From: Spizellomyces sp. 'palustris'
Lineage: Eukaryota; Chytridiomycota; Chytridiomycetes; Spizellomycetales; Spizellomycetaceae
Assembly (NCBI GenBank): GCA_006535965.1
Contig: QEAR01000048.1
Span: 88,970 to 152,969 of the forward strand
DNA length: 64,000 nucleotides
Direction of reading: 5' to 3'
Shown here: piece after piece, positions 51,231 through 63,152 of the stretch
Position numbering within the stretch: position 1 is the stretch's first letter
Layout of the letters: the number at the start of each line of letters is the position of its first letter
Notes under the pieces: generated by a model
Databases searched by the model: none
What the model was told of the DNA's origin: nothing
The model's input: the letters and a program-made list of their open reading frames with translations, nothing else
Position numbers and translations under genes: made by a program

Positions 51231-51738
51231 GGAGGATACGTCCTTTCAAAGCTCTGTAACTATTTGCATAGTAGTGTAGGTTAATCAAACTAGTCGCATA
51301 GATGCTAAATTCGTTCATTATGGTAACATGCACCTGGTGCTAATGCTGTCATTCACGGTCCAACCCATTTCGCTTTGTAGTTAGTGATCTCGTTATTTGA
51401 GTGGACCACTCATCTGTAAAACAGTCTGCAAACGCGCATCGCATTTACTGCTAAAAATGTCGATCTTCCATAACACACATGCAAAAACAGACGTTGGCGA
51501 AGCAAGGGGTTGACTAAAGGTTAGGGTCAGGTTTTACGATGCTTTTTATTTTGTTAGAGTGGCACTAGTGTGCCTCAAGTTTACTGTGTCAAAGGTGTGA
51601 GTTACTGGCAATGTCATACTGGGCAAATGCTTCATAATCATTTCGATCAGAATGTAAAATATAAAATATAAAAGTCACACAAAAAAAATTAATCTACAGA
51701 AAGCTACGTATCCATCATACCCCTAACCTCAGCAACGC
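51231..51738. other. Convergent intergenic region, 508 bp
   Basis: Between the stops of the phospholipase-like gene (+) and the CAF120-like gene (-). AT-rich. It includes GGCACTAGTGTGCC, a small palindrome near 51560, and one TTAGGG-like hexamer. No gene seen. Confidence 0.4.
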
Positions 51739-54700
51739 TTATCCAGACTCATTATCACTTTCAGTTCGAGACCTTCTGACTTTTGCCTTTCCCTTCCTCT
51801 TCTCCTTTGCCTTTTCCTTGTCTCTCCGCCGGTCATTCTTCTCATTTTTCGCAGCTTCACCCTTGCGACCAGGAGTCTTTGACAATTTGGGTTTTCGCCG
51901 TTCTTTTTCGCTCTCACTCTCTTCCGTTCCGCTAACGCTTCCTTCGGTAGAGTACGCCGACTCACTTTCACTTTCACTCACGCTCTCACTTGCGCTTTCA
52001 CTTTCGCTTCGTCGGCTCCTGCTACTCTTCTTTTTCTTGCGGCTCGAAGATTTTTTGTTATCGCTCTGCCTTGCGCTGCGCGTTTTGTCTTTTGGCTTTG
52101 CGCTACTTTTGGCGCGCGGTGCTTCAAAACTCCGGCGCATGGGTGGGTTGCCTCGGGACATGTACCCTCCCCCAGCATACATGCCCGGAGGCCCATACTG
52201 CACAGATGGTGGCGCAAGATGTTGGGGTTGGTACATGGCGGGATTGTATCCCCCAGGGGAGGGACCATAATGTTGCTGTGGAGGGCCGCCATAAGGACCA
52301 GGGTAGCCGTGCCCTGGATAGCCGTACCCAACAGGTGGAGCGTTACCAAAACTTGCTCCTCGAGGTCGCATATGTGCAACAAGCGGCTCATCATCTGTAG
52401 ATTCACTCTCGCTCTCTGATGCATCAGATGGGTCACTATCGCTTGGAACTTTCCGCGCTTTTCCCTTAAGCTTGGTCTTTGTCACCTTACTGTCACTGGT
52501 AACATTGTCACTGTCACTCTCCGTTTCCTCACTGTCATTTCGCTTTGACTTTTGAGGTTTGGTTTTCCGCTGGAGGTCAACAGTGTCCTCTGACAACTCC
52601 TCCTCGCTTCCCTCGGTGCCGCTGGTACTCGTTTCCTCGGTGCCGCTCTGTGACTCTTCGTCAGAATCACGTTTTCGCTGTGGCCGTCGGTCGGAATGAC
52701 TGGAAGAACCAGAGTATGATTGCTCTCGTTTCCACATAAACTGTTGTGGAGGCGGTGGATGAAGTCCTTTTGGCGGGAATGAAATCAGTTACAAGTACGG
52801 CTGCCATTCAGACCATAATCCTCTAACGTACCCATGCCCGGAGCGCGCATCGTCGGCAAATATTGCGGCTGTGGACCGGTCCATTCTACTTGTCGCTCCT
52901 GCATCCGTTGACGCTCTTTCGCTCTACCCCACAGCAAATGTTAACCTGCGTCCAATATGACCGATACGAAAAACTATCAACAAGGTTACCTCTCTCTCTC
53001 CAGCCACTGCTGTCTCAGCTCCTCTCTCTGCATAGCCATTGCCGGGTCCTCGTAGACCTCTCCCATTTCACTCATCGGATATCCGTATGGCGACATGCCC
53101 CACGGCCCCGGAGGCGGCATCATGCCAGGTGGGAAGCCAAACGCACCGGGTGGTGGACCAGTAGGGAAGCCACCCATGGAGGGCATACCCATGCCCATTC
53201 CCATGGGCGGCCCCATAGGTCCCATAGGTCCCATTGGCACGCCCATCCCAGCAGGCGGTCCCATCATTGATTGTCGTTGCGCTCCGCCCATGCCTCCACG
53301 AAGGTAGCTCGGGATGTACGATCCAGCCACTTGTGGTCGGTACATGCCCATCTTCTTCAGCATTTCCTTCTCTTTCTCGCGTCGATCAACTTGGGCAAGT
53401 AACCCTCCCACAACCTTTGGTTTCCGCTCCTCTTTATCCACTTTACCCAAGAGCGGTCCGTCCTGGTAGGGCATAAATGGTTGCATATACGCGCCGGGCG
53501 GTGGGCCTGAACCACCGTGAGCAGCTTTTGCCAAGCGCTGTTCCTGCTCCTCAAGCACATCCGGTGCAAGCTGAATCAAAGGACCTGACCGACGTGGTGC
53601 AACTTTGTTTCGTTCGTCAAGCTGTGCAAGCAGAGATTGGGGAGCGTAAATGTTGAACTCTCCTTGATCTTGGGCTTTTTCGTCGTGCTCGTCTTCACTA
53701 TTGGCAGATACGTTGTCACCTCCCTGCTCGCGTTGTGGAGCAGGTATAGGAAGGGGCATTCCATTTGGACCGATGATCATTCCATTAGGACCCATTATCA
53801 TTGGCGGTATACCTGGTATCATTCCAGGCATTGGCATCATACCGGGCATCATACCGGGCATCATACCGGGCATCATGCCGGGCATCATGCCGGGCATCAT
53901 TCCAACGTTATTCACAGGACCCTCTTTGTCTTGATCATCCGCACCCTCACTCTCGCTTTCACTCTCATCATCACTCTCTTCTCCATCGCCTTGACTCTTG
54001 GTGCCATCTGCATTGGTCTTTGATGTCTTCTCGGGTTTATTCTCGGTGTCTTCACCATTGGATCCGCTCTCGGTCTCATCCTCGCTGTCCGACGATTCGT
54101 TCGCCGCAATAGGAGGAACAGCCACAGACATGGGGGGGATCATTCCCATTCCCATTGGCATCATCATACCAGGCATACCCATCGTTGGTATCATCATTCC
54201 TGGCACTGGATTTGCTTTGCTTGTGCCGGCTTCGACTACGCTTGAGTCATCACTTTGCTCGCTTTGGCTACCATCTCCGGTACTACTGCTTTCCTCGTCC
54301 TCCTCCCCTAATTTTGCAGGCGGTGCTGGATTCTGTGCTTGAAATTGAGCGTTGTAGGCGGCCGCATCAACGTACTGATACTGCCACGCCCATTGGCCGT
54401 TTGGCTGCATAACGGGAACAGGTACCATCATTACCGGCTGTTGCAGCTGCTGTGGTTGATTGGGGAGGGATTTCTCCTTTGGCACCTCAGCGCCGTTGGC
54501 ACCATTGAATTCTGTACTTGAAAGTTCAGGTACAGTTTCGCTCCCCGGTGTTTGAACGACAGGAGCGCCGGTGATGGAGCGAACACCTTCGGGAAGAGGG
54601 CTCACAGGCTCGTTTTTCCCCTCGATTTCAGCTCCCGGGCTTACTCCACTATTGCCTTGCACGGGTTCCTCGCTACCATCCTCGGGCTTCTCGGCGTCCG

Positions 54701-57140
54701 TCAGGTCAATCTTTTCAACAGACTCTGCCAGTTCAGTTACTGCAGCAGCTTGAACTGGGTCCATTTCGTTCTTGACGCCCTCCGACACTTGAGTTCCAGC
54801 GGCATCTTTGTTTACATTCGACATGACTTTCACACGGTCGACCGAAATGGATTTCCTGTCGGCCACCATACTCTTTCTAGACGAGACCTCACCAGGCTTT
54901 TGTTCCTGTGTAGGAACAACCATCCGATCAAGCCAGCCCACGAGCTCAGCAGTTTTATGCTCGACTTCTCGGACCTCATACTTCCTCCGCCCTTCTTCTC
55001 CTGATGAAACCGCATCGTTCCACTGAACGATAAAGCCGTCCGTTTTCGCTTTCGTCTTGTCTCGTAATACTTCAGCGTACCGGACTCTAATACTGTCATA
55101 CACCTCTCCTTGCATGTTTAATCCCCCAATTTCTTCGGCAGACAGATATAATAGTCCCCACATGGTCCCGCTGCTATATTCATCGCTCTCCGATCCCGAG
55201 CCAGAGTCCGACGCATTATTAGAAATTGGAGCATTGATATGCTTTGCGATTCCCACCTCGCCTTCCGCAATTTCCTTTTCGCGTCTGGCGAGATCCGAAT
55301 CGAGGTTGAAGGTGCCCAGTACAGCGATCAGCCATCGCGCAATTTCCGATGAATCAACTCCTCGAATGTCAACAAAACCTGGGGTCGGTCGGGCGTCTGT
55401 CTGATTAGTAAATCCTCGCAGAGGGTCATCAGCAGTGGCGGCATAGCCCGCTGGTCCAACGAGGGCAAAAGTGTCCTTCATTGGGGCATCAATATCGCGC
55501 TTCTCAATTCGTTCCCCCGATTCTGGATGATACAGGGTCAACGACCCTTCTAACCGCGCAACAGAAGCAGCACCCTTTTCCGCTAGAGCAAGCGGCTCAG
55601 GTCGTAGTATATATGCCATGCGCACACTATCAATAGTAAACACCGGTTTGCCTTTCTTCACATCGGCTTTTGTCTCGTAAAATCCTACTTGCCGCTTCGT
55701 ACCATTTATCGGGTCAAGGTCGCTTGGGATAAGCGATGATGCACGCTTCTTGGCTCCGAAAAGCTTTTTTCCCAATGAAGCTGTTCCTCCACGCTTGACT
55801 ACTACATGAAAAGGCTTCCATTCTTTGGCATAAGTATATTTGACTTCGACCATTCCCTCATATTTTATTTCATGTTTGTGAGCCGCGCTGTGGAAGGGAA
55901 CGACACCAATGTCCTTCCAAGCTGTTGCGTAGGTTGATCGTTTCAGCATCTTCAACGTGAACAGCTCGCTTACTTTTGCCGCCTCAAAAACTGCCAAACG
56001 AATGGCTGCCACCCAGCTATTACACTGAATGGAGGACAGTGACGCTAGATAAAAGAGATTTGATCCTGCCGTCGACAGGGCGAAAAGAGTCGTATATGGT
56101 ACCGGGGGCGGAGTCGCCAGGCCCGGCCCCTGCTTGACTTGAAAGTTTTGAGGGAGAACCTCGACAACACTGTCCGTAATGTCAATGACAACAGGATGTG
56201 GCTGAGCTGTCTTGATGGTAGCAATGGTAGAAGGCGCGGGATCAAGCTCTAATCGCAGTACTTTCTCCACAGTAGGTGTCGGATTATAAGTCAACGCAAT
56301 GATATGCTCGGGAACGCGCCATAATTTTAGAGTGGTGCCACGAAGTTCTGCCCAGAACTTCCCCCACTCTCCATTAGCATCACCCTTGATTTCTGGCTCA
56401 TCCTTTGCGCTCAATGGTCGACCTCGCACTCCAAGTTCATTCTTCTTGTAGATATAACCATCTGTGTATTTCTTTTTGGTCAATGTTTGGATGATCGGGA
56501 GTAGGTGTTCCATATCAGCAGAAAGCGGCGGTAGTGCTTCCGGTTGCGTCTGTACTACGGGAAGAGGAAGCACATTCTTAAGGCGAACCGATGCGATTGC
56601 AGAATCGCCTACGCTAGGCGGTGGTGATATGTCCAAAGTGGCGGACTTTTGGCGAACATGGCGAGCATGGCTACTCGGAGATGTGAGATGTGGTTCAACA
56701 CGAACACTATCGGTCGACGGTCGTTTACTCTGTGGCGGTGTAGTTTGCTTCCACAAACTTGAAAAGGGCCGAGATTTGCTACCCCCATCTGTGGACTGGC
56801 GGCTTTTGGTGGTCGGCACGAGAGGTGGGGAATTAGGAGGAGAATCCGGTTTACGGACAGAGAGGCGGTTGGGTGACTGAAGTCCTTTCTGTACCACCCG
56901 AGACGAACTTGCAGATGACGGTCCATCAGTGACAGGATGTAGTAATCCACCAATATCAGCGGGTTTGGACGACCCTGAGGAAAGCTGTGGTTTTGGGACC
57001 TTATGCCCTGGCCTCAAGTTTGCACGGGAAAAACTTGGCCGAGGAGTGGGCTCCGGGTCGGAAGAAGATGTTGTGTCAGAGTCCGACTCATCAGTGGACG
57101 AGTCTGCTCGTCTTTGAGGAGTACCTTTAGAAACAAGCAT
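51739..57140 (-). CDS. CAF120/Skg3-like PH-domain protein with low-complexity tail
   Basis: Three exons (52990-57140, 52832-52923, 51739-52766) sum to 1,756 aa. Residues ~1-210 are Ser/Pro-rich. A pleckstrin-homology region follows (KKYTDGYIYKKNELGVRG, GKFWAELRGTTLKLWRVPEH, NSWVAAIRLAVFEAAKV), then a second domain (YEGMVEVKYTYAKEWKPFHV). This pairing is that of fungal CAF120 and Skg3, which are linked to the CCR4-NOT complex and to polarised growth. The last ~800 residues are disordered: acidic Ser-rich blocks, Met/Pro/Gly-rich tracts (repeated PGMM, PMGPMG), a region QRQSMMGPP, then an SR/KE-rich end. The final exon was tied to the gene by two introns of 65-66 nt, splicing through ERAKERQRMQERQVEWTGP. 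Function by homology only. Confidence 0.85.
53833..53900. repeat. 12-bp coding minisatellite (PGMM repeat)
   Basis: Five and two-thirds copies of GGCATCATACCG / GGCATCATGCCG, on the minus strand encoding repeated Met-Met-Pro-Gly in the CAF120-like protein. The unit is a multiple of three, so copy changes keep the frame. Units 1-3 share one third-position base and units 4-5 another, consistent with recent duplication. Confidence 0.85.
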
Positions 57141-57924
57141 TGTGAAACACTATCACAAGAAAAAGAACAACCAGCTGGCTCATTGTTGATTGTGCTTGCC
57201 AATAGTGCCTCCACGGCAACTTTCTCCAGCACTATGCTCCTCCTCCGAGTAACTCACCTTTCTGGACTCCCCTTCTCTCCTCCCCTCGTGAAGCAGGTTT
57301 CCTTGAGGCTACATTGTGCACCTTGTTGTAGAGTGCATCCAATTCCTCTGAAGAAAAGAGGGACATCAAATGTACAACTAGTGTAAACTAGTGTTGTTCT
57401 TGTACGCAGCAACGACAAGAGATAACGAACTGGGTAATATGGACAATGGAAGATCTAACTAATGACCTGTATGCAAAAAACTGATGGCCAATGAGCCGTT
57501 GACCTCGAACGCTTCCCTCAAACCAACCAGCCCTTTTGGCGCTGTGCCACCCAGTGCCAGCAGCCGTTACGGACACGCGGTTTATTTTTAGCTTGGTTTC
57601 TATTTTTATTTAAACTGCGTGGCCAATCTGCAGATTGCCATGGTAAAAGATCCATAGCAAAAACATCATATACTGGCACTAGATGCGCAGAGTCGATATC
57701 CAAAAGATCTTCCCATCCCGCATATTAAACAATGATTTGGAATCGTAAAGGCCACCGGCCGTATGTAAATAAAAATTAAAAGAAAAAAAAACATAGCCTC
57801 CATCAGTCGACGAGTCCAACCGTCAACAGCAAAAACAGAATCAGCCTTCTGATTTGAACACAGGAAATTGTGTTCAGGTGCGTAGATTTCAAGCACAGGC
57901 TACTGGACAGCGAGATCAGTCCCC
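57141..57924. other. Intergenic, 784 bp
   Basis: Upstream of the CAF120-like gene and downstream of the velvet gene, both on the minus strand. It would hold the promoter and long 5' UTR of the former and the 3' UTR of the latter. No gene seen. Confidence 0.4.
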
Positions 57925-59492
57925 TTAGTAGCGGTCGAGCATTTTTGACGGGTCGACACCCTTGTCTCTTATCGGGATGTCTTGCACACCTTGGGCAACA
58001 ACGCATTTCGATAAATCTGTTGACTACATGGATACAAGAATGAGAGGCCGGCACATGCGTAAAGGATGTTCAGGTCCTAAGATGAAACAAGGAGATCGCT
58101 TACCTCCAACATGCCGGGAAACTGCTTTGCGCGGTAACATGTAAATACATCCGATAAAGTCATTGCTTGTATGGGTATGGCCGATGATAGGGCAGCCTCC
58201 TCCGCCATGTTGATATGTTCTTGCGAGGTCAACGGTGTAGCAAGTCCAGAGGTGCTAGCTACCGGCCGGAATGCCGATGGCCCTGATGACGTTCGCAGCC
58301 CTCCGGATGCAGGCAAGTTTTGTCCCTCCCCAACCGGACCATCGGTTGTGCCCGTCCTGCGGATTGGATACTCTTGTCAGATCCAGGTGACTGGCAAGCC
58401 CACTTCAATAGAGTAATAGTCCCACTCAGCACCAACGCGCCATAATTTGCACGGGGACCAATCCAGTTCCGTCAGAATCTTTCTTTCCACTCATTCCCTC
58501 TCCCTCTTCCTCGTAACACCTTCCTACTTACCCTGTTCCTCTCTCAAAAACTGGCCTCAAGTCTACTAATCTAAACTTGAGCCTCAAGTGTCCCGGTGGA
58601 CGAACGGACAAGTCAGGAAATATAAACATGAGTTTTTTGACACCGTCCACGTCCTTTAGAGGCTGAGCCGTCGCAACCGCGCAACCGACCAATGCGTGCT
58701 GACTTGCACCGAGTTCACCGGCCGATTCGTCGGCGTAAATATTGTTGATGAGTCCTCGGTCCTCTGTCCCATCGGCACTACACAACGACGCATGGCACAC
58801 GAGGTAAGGTTCTTCCTGCGCGCTAATAACAACGAACGAGGAGAACCGGTTTCAGTCAGGTTGCGTCGCTTTGTATCCAGAAATGCAAATAGCCACGTAT
58901 GACAACTTGACACCACGGTTTCGTCTTACCAGGAATCTCGGATATTATTCTCGTTGTATTTGACTAGCTCTATGATTGGCGGCTATTATACAGCCGAGCA
59001 AAAACATGGTTGCAAAAAGGTACGAGCAAGCGAGTCTCAGCCCGTAGTATTAGAAGCGGATTGACGTGTAGCACTTACGGGATCCACTCGTCGTCGATCT
59101 GACATACGGGGAACAGAATGGGTGTCAGTATCGCTTTCCTGGTAGGAGCATTTCACATCATTTTTTCGCGCCGCATGCGTCGCAAAAAGACATCCTTTCC
59201 ATCAATTGAGCACTTTCTGACAGTTGTCGCGTGCCCTGTTCACTTTTGCATCCCGAGCAAAAGTTGCCTTTGCTACTGACCTTTAGTTCCAAATCCGCAG
59301 GCTCGCGCGCGTATAGGCTGCTGCAAGACGCATAGTTCGTATCGGACACTCCCTTGTGCTGGACTCTTCAAACTGGTTTGATCAACGAGTTCCAGGTGAG
59401 GACAGCGACAAGGTTGAGGTGCGTGACGGCGTCGGGTTGCGAGCAAGTAGCAAAAGAACGGAGGGAGGTGGAACAACGAGATCAATATCCAT
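57925..59492 (-). CDS. Velvet-domain transcription regulator
   Basis: Minus-strand exons I can place: 59281-59372, 59079-59098, 58930-58982, 58532-58822, 58104-58356, 57925-58023, all joining in phase. Velvet hallmarks: RYELCVLQQPIRARACGFGT, then DRRRVDPPPIIELVKYNEN, HASLCSADG, LMFIFPDLSVRPPGHLRLKF, and finally YRAKQFPGMLESTDLSKCVV. Velvet proteins bind DNA through an NF-kappaB-like fold and link development with secondary metabolism in fungi. One exon is only 20 nt (RRRVDP core), flanked by introns of 96 and 182 nt. A ~75-residue Ser/Pro/Thr-rich insert lies between FRLVDL and the C-terminal part of the domain. The 5' end is not settled: an ATG at 59492 (MDIDLVVPPPSV) is likely, but no convincing donor joins it in frame to the first domain exon. 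Confidence 0.88.
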
Positions 59493-60806
59493 AATGTCAA
59501 CAAGTCGCGTCGTTGGTAGACGGGCAATGAATGGGAATATTTACGGTGTCCCGCCAAGGCCCGTCAATATCTCAACGCACTCAGCTGGTGACGCGACCCA
59601 ACACAACGGAAACATCCCAAAACCACCGTCGCCGAGAAAATATCAAAGGAATGGAAGGAATACCTTTGTTCGCTCGGATAGGGCCGGAGCCTTCCTCCGT
59701 CAGACTGTTGAAGCGAGGCCATGAGGTTGTTGCCTCGGCTCTTTTGCTACGATAACGACTATCTACCGCCAAATACCCGCGAGGCCACAAGAAAGATGGA
59801 AAATGTCAGCTCAGATATCCTGCTAGTGACAGTCAAAAAAAAAAAGAACACAAAGCACGGAGAAACCGAAAACGCGGGCGGTTCTGGCTACCAGCTTTCG
59901 TTTCTAAGCTATTTCAAAAGCATCCCGAGAGTATCATACGGATCACCCTCGTATTTCCATTGTCAAAGGGATTCCAATCGTCTTTGTCATTGGTAACAAT
60001 GGGTTGTGTTTTCCTTCCGCACCCCAGTTGTTTTGGACGAGAGACCCAAGCGTACCTGTGACAAATATGGGCTGTTTATAGTTTAATCTATAAATGTCGG
60101 CAAACATGCGCCTCGGATCCAAGCGTCGGGCGTTCCGTGCAGCGGGTAGATTCAGCTAAAGCCTGTCGGTGACGTCCTCGACGACGATGCCAAAGTCCGT
60201 CTTGCTGCATTCCTGCGGCTTTGTAAAAATCCAGGTCACAACGTTAAAAGAAAAAACGGGGGATGCGACGACGATGAACCATGGCTCAAGCCTTGGGATA
60301 CTAAGCCTCGTGACTAAGCCCTGTAAGTAAGCCGAGGGCGTCCAAGCGGACGAAGGCCTGGATTCTGCACGGGCACATTTTGCTGGTGAAACGGGCTTAA
60401 CGGGGAGAGTTGGCAGCCAATCGGAGATGCGCGGGATGTATATCCACGTGATATTGACGTTATACCATATGCTTACACAAGCGGTCGTTGGGCTGTTGAA
60501 CGGCCCAAAACAGATGGGCGATGGCTGATGAGCAATTGCACAATGACTATTGTGGGGCTCAGAGACCGCTGGTTTTTGCCCTCCGGCTGTCCCTCCGGTT
60601 AGACCCCCGGCTGGACCCGTCGATCTGCTGTCCCGCGGGCGATGGGCGCCAAGAAACCCTTCCAAGGCAAATGATCCTTGCGATCCAGTTAATCCGCAAA
60701 GATGGATTTGTTCTCATAGCTTACGCATCAATCGGACCAAACGTTCCTGTTTTGTGTGTTGCCATGGTAATATAAATGTGGCACAGTCTACCAACATGGC
60801 ATTTGA
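59493..60806. other. Gene-poor 1.3 kb region
   Basis: Between the velvet gene (-) and the next gene (+), so a divergent promoter region. Open frames at 59721-59996 (+), 60156-60665 (-) and 60521-60810 (+) lack recognisable domains. A GC-rich stretch with imperfect CCCTCCGG/CCCCCGGCTG repeats lies at 60575-60650. An upstream exon of the following gene could be here. Confidence 0.35.
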
Positions 60807-62276
60807 ATGAGTCCAAGCGCTAAAGCTCCCGTCAAGAAGATGCATGCCAGTATTGCGCTCCGGACAAACATTCCGAGGATCCATGTCGCGATTGGCCCAT
60901 GTAGGTGGAGTCGCTGGAGGCTGCTTGGAGCTCTTTCATATAACTCATATGATATGTCGATAGGTTTAGAAGCGTATCGCTCCGCGAGCAAAACAACTAC
61001 TTCGGCGGACAGTATAAGGGAACTTGCCAGTGTTTGTCGGGCCAATGTGAAGGTGACACGGCATAGAACAGAGACACATCTTGTTCGTCAGCTGGTTGAA
61101 ATATTTGATCATGAAAAGCCGGACTTGATTATTTTGAATCCCGGGATATTAGCGCGGGTACGCTGGGTTACTGGTTTGTTGGTCTGCCTGACCCATCCCA
61201 ACATTCCAATACTTTTCACTTTTACGCAGGGCTCTGTCGTACTCAAAGGTGTACTGCGCGAATTACATGCTCAAGCGGCTGAATGCAAACAAACGGTGAA
61301 TATTCAAGAGGTTATTCCAAAAGTTCTAGATCCATCAGATCTGACTTCATTGTGTCCGGCGGGCTCTATTCAAAATCTCGGTGATGCTTCGTACAGTCTC
61401 GCCATCACGGAATTTTGTCGGCAATTCCATGAAGCCCAGGCCAAGGCCGCGCTTGCACATGCGAACGTATTAGGATCGGATCTTGTGCACGACAAGAACC
61501 CAAAGCTTGCAACGGTCCCTGCGAACAAGGCAACGGGATCCAGTACGACTGAACTTCAGTCCCAGCCAAAACTTTATAGCCGAAATCGAGCCGTTCAGGC
61601 CGCCGTTATTGCAAAATCGATTCGATTGGATGGATACCCCATGGTGGATGAAGAAGAGGAAGAAATCCTGCAACGCAACGCAGACGCGTTTGCCAAATCC
61701 GCTTTACTTGGTGAAGGAGACAACGGAGATGGTGAACAACTCGCAAGTTCCTCGCTGTTCTCAACGTCTGAACGACGTCGCAAAGAAATGACGGAAGGAA
61801 ATGACCGGACGACCACAAGCTCCTCGCAACATCCTACCGCTAAAGAACAACGCGAGCAGAGAGGAGCAAAAGATAGTGCCCCAAGCTCCTCAAACCGTGT
61901 TACGCCCAAACAACCTGTTAAGGAGGAGAGTAAAGGAGGAGATGTTAGCAGAAGCTCGGCAGAGGAATTTACCCTGAAACGAGAACGGAAAGGTAGAGAA
62001 CGGATTTCAGAGCAAGTTGCCCAAGACAGCATACCTCAAGAAGAAGCCCCCATAAACGATGCAGTACCGCCGCGTCCACCACGGCGCTCCATAACCGTCC
62101 TCGCACAATCAACACCCTCGTTACCAACCTTTGAAAGAAGAGAGGTCACAACAAATGGACCGCAAACCAATGATCAGAGCCCATCCGCAAGATCTTATCT
62201 CAATCTATTTGAACAGCAATACTTTGGCGAGCTCATCGACAAGCTCGAACGGGCGACACCCACAAAAGACTCGTAG
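60807..62276 (+). CDS. Unknown protein with a possible degenerate universal-stress-like N-terminus
   Basis: Single exon of 489 codons; an in-frame stop directly precedes the ATG. The first ~160 residues have an alternating hydrophobic pattern: RIHVAIGPCRWSRWRLL, then SIRELASVCRANVKV, HEKPDLIILNPGILARVRWV and HPNIPILFTFTQGSV. The spacing recalls the universal stress protein fold (beta strand, charged helix, PDLIIL, IPIL), but the G-x-G-S/T ATP loop is not clear. The remaining ~320 residues are low-complexity, rich in Ser, Glu, Gln and Lys, with an acidic run (VDEEEEEIL) and a C-terminal helix NLFEQQYFGELIDKLERAT. It converges on a clear universal stress protein gene 140 bp away. The relationship is a weak inference; the gene itself is convincing. 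Confidence 0.6.
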   Translation: MSPSAKAPVKKMHASIALRTNIPRIHVAIGPCRWSRWRLLGALSYNSYDMSIGLEAYRSASKTTTSADSIRELASVCRANVKVTRHRTETHLVRQLVEIFDHEKPDLIILNPGILARVRWVTGLLVCLTHPNIPILFTFTQGSVVLKGVLRELHAQAAECKQTVNIQEVIPKVLDPSDLTSLCPAGSIQNLGDASYSLAITEFCRQFHEAQAKAALAHANVLGSDLVHDKNPKLATVPANKATGSSTTELQSQPKLYSRNRAVQAAVIAKSIRLDGYPMVDEEEEEILQRNADAFAKSALLGEGDNGDGEQLASSSLFSTSERRRKEMTEGNDRTTTSSSQHPTAKEQREQRGAKDSAPSSSNRVTPKQPVKEESKGGDVSRSSAEEFTLKRERKGRERISEQVAQDSIPQEEAPINDAVPPRPPRRSITVLAQSTPSLPTFERREVTTNGPQTNDQSPSARSYLNLFEQQYFGELIDKLERATPTKDS

Positions 62277-62417
62277 TCTAACAGCAAAAAAGACTCACAT
62301 CGGATCATCACCAATTCATGTACAAATTTACTTGAAAATAACATGTACCTAAACTACAAAATTACAAAAACTATGTCACATACTAAAAATCCTATCAGAT
62401 CATTTCACTTGAATAGA

Positions 62418-63152
62418 TTACAATGCAATCTTTGCATTTGGCAAAGGAGGCACCACGGGTGGATCGGCGGGGGCAGGAGCAGGGGCAGGATAAGCCTTAC
62501 CCGAGGCGTGTGTCTCGTGAGCCACAGTCGGCTGGTGTGTCTCTCCCGTCAAATCACGTTTGCCTCCGATCGGAGCCGGCATACCGGTAGCAGCCCATAC
62601 TCCCGTGGAATCGTTCACGGCAGCCGGAGCAGCGTGTGCCGGGACATCATCGAGATTCCCGTCCTCCAAATCCTTGACAGCCACGACGGGCATTGAAGCA
62701 TGTTTTGCGACATAGTGTCCCACCCCCGTATGGAATAACCTGGAAATAATCCCTTTCCTCTCAAAACTTCCAACTAAAATGACATCGGGCTTGACATCAT
62801 TCGCGAGGTTGACCAAATACTTGCCAGCCTTTTCTTCGCATTCAACAATGACTGTCAACGGGAAACTCTTGCCAGCTTTGCTGCACACCTCTTGAAGTTT
62901 AATTTGAATATTTTTGTATGCTGTATCTTCTTCAGCGTGCTTGTATTCGGCCCATGCGTCCGGAGATCGGCCGGTTGGCATCGGGGTGTGCCGGACGTTG
63001 ACAGCTGTGAGTTCATCATTGGGGTGCAAATAGTGCTTGAGGATCCATTCGAGATGGTCGTAATCTGCTTCAGTGTCGTCGAGACAATAAAGGACCTTGC
63101 GGCCTTTGGTAGCGGGGATGGGTGCTGGGGTAATTACGGAAGGTTGCGTCAT
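62418..63152 (-). CDS. Universal stress protein family (UspA fold)
   Basis: Single exon, 244 aa from the ATG at 63152, which gives MTQPSVITPAPIP; the frame is open upstream, but that part lies in the leader and is rich in Gln and His. The UspA fold is seen as GRKVLYCLDDTEADYDHLEW, HPNDELTAVNVRHTP, a long helix with NIQIKLQEVCSKAGKSFPL, VKPDVILVGSFERKGIISRLF, then GVGHYVAKHASMPVVAVKDL. The last part corresponds to the G-2x-G-9x-G(S/T) nucleotide loop in modified form. The ~80-residue C-terminal tail is Pro/Ala/His-rich and ends PPLPNAKIAL. USPs are small cytoplasmic stress-responsive nucleotide-binding proteins; the specific role is unknown. Confidence 0.87.
   Translation of the reverse strand: MTQPSVITPAPIPATKGRKVLYCLDDTEADYDHLEWILKHYLHPNDELTAVNVRHTPMPTGRSPDAWAEYKHAEEDTAYKNIQIKLQEVCSKAGKSFPLTVIVECEEKAGKYLVNLANDVKPDVILVGSFERKGIISRLFHTGVGHYVAKHASMPVVAVKDLEDGNLDDVPAHAAPAAVNDSTGVWAATGMPAPIGGKRDLTGETHQPTVAHETHASGKAYPAPAPAPADPPVVPPLPNAKIAL

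Noticed and set aside
51521-51531. TTAGGGTCAGG telomere-like sequence
   Set aside because: Single hexamer without an array; not an interstitial telomere.
60156-60665. 169-codon minus-strand frame
   Set aside because: Composition looks random and it overlaps a GC-rich repeat region; no feature supports it.
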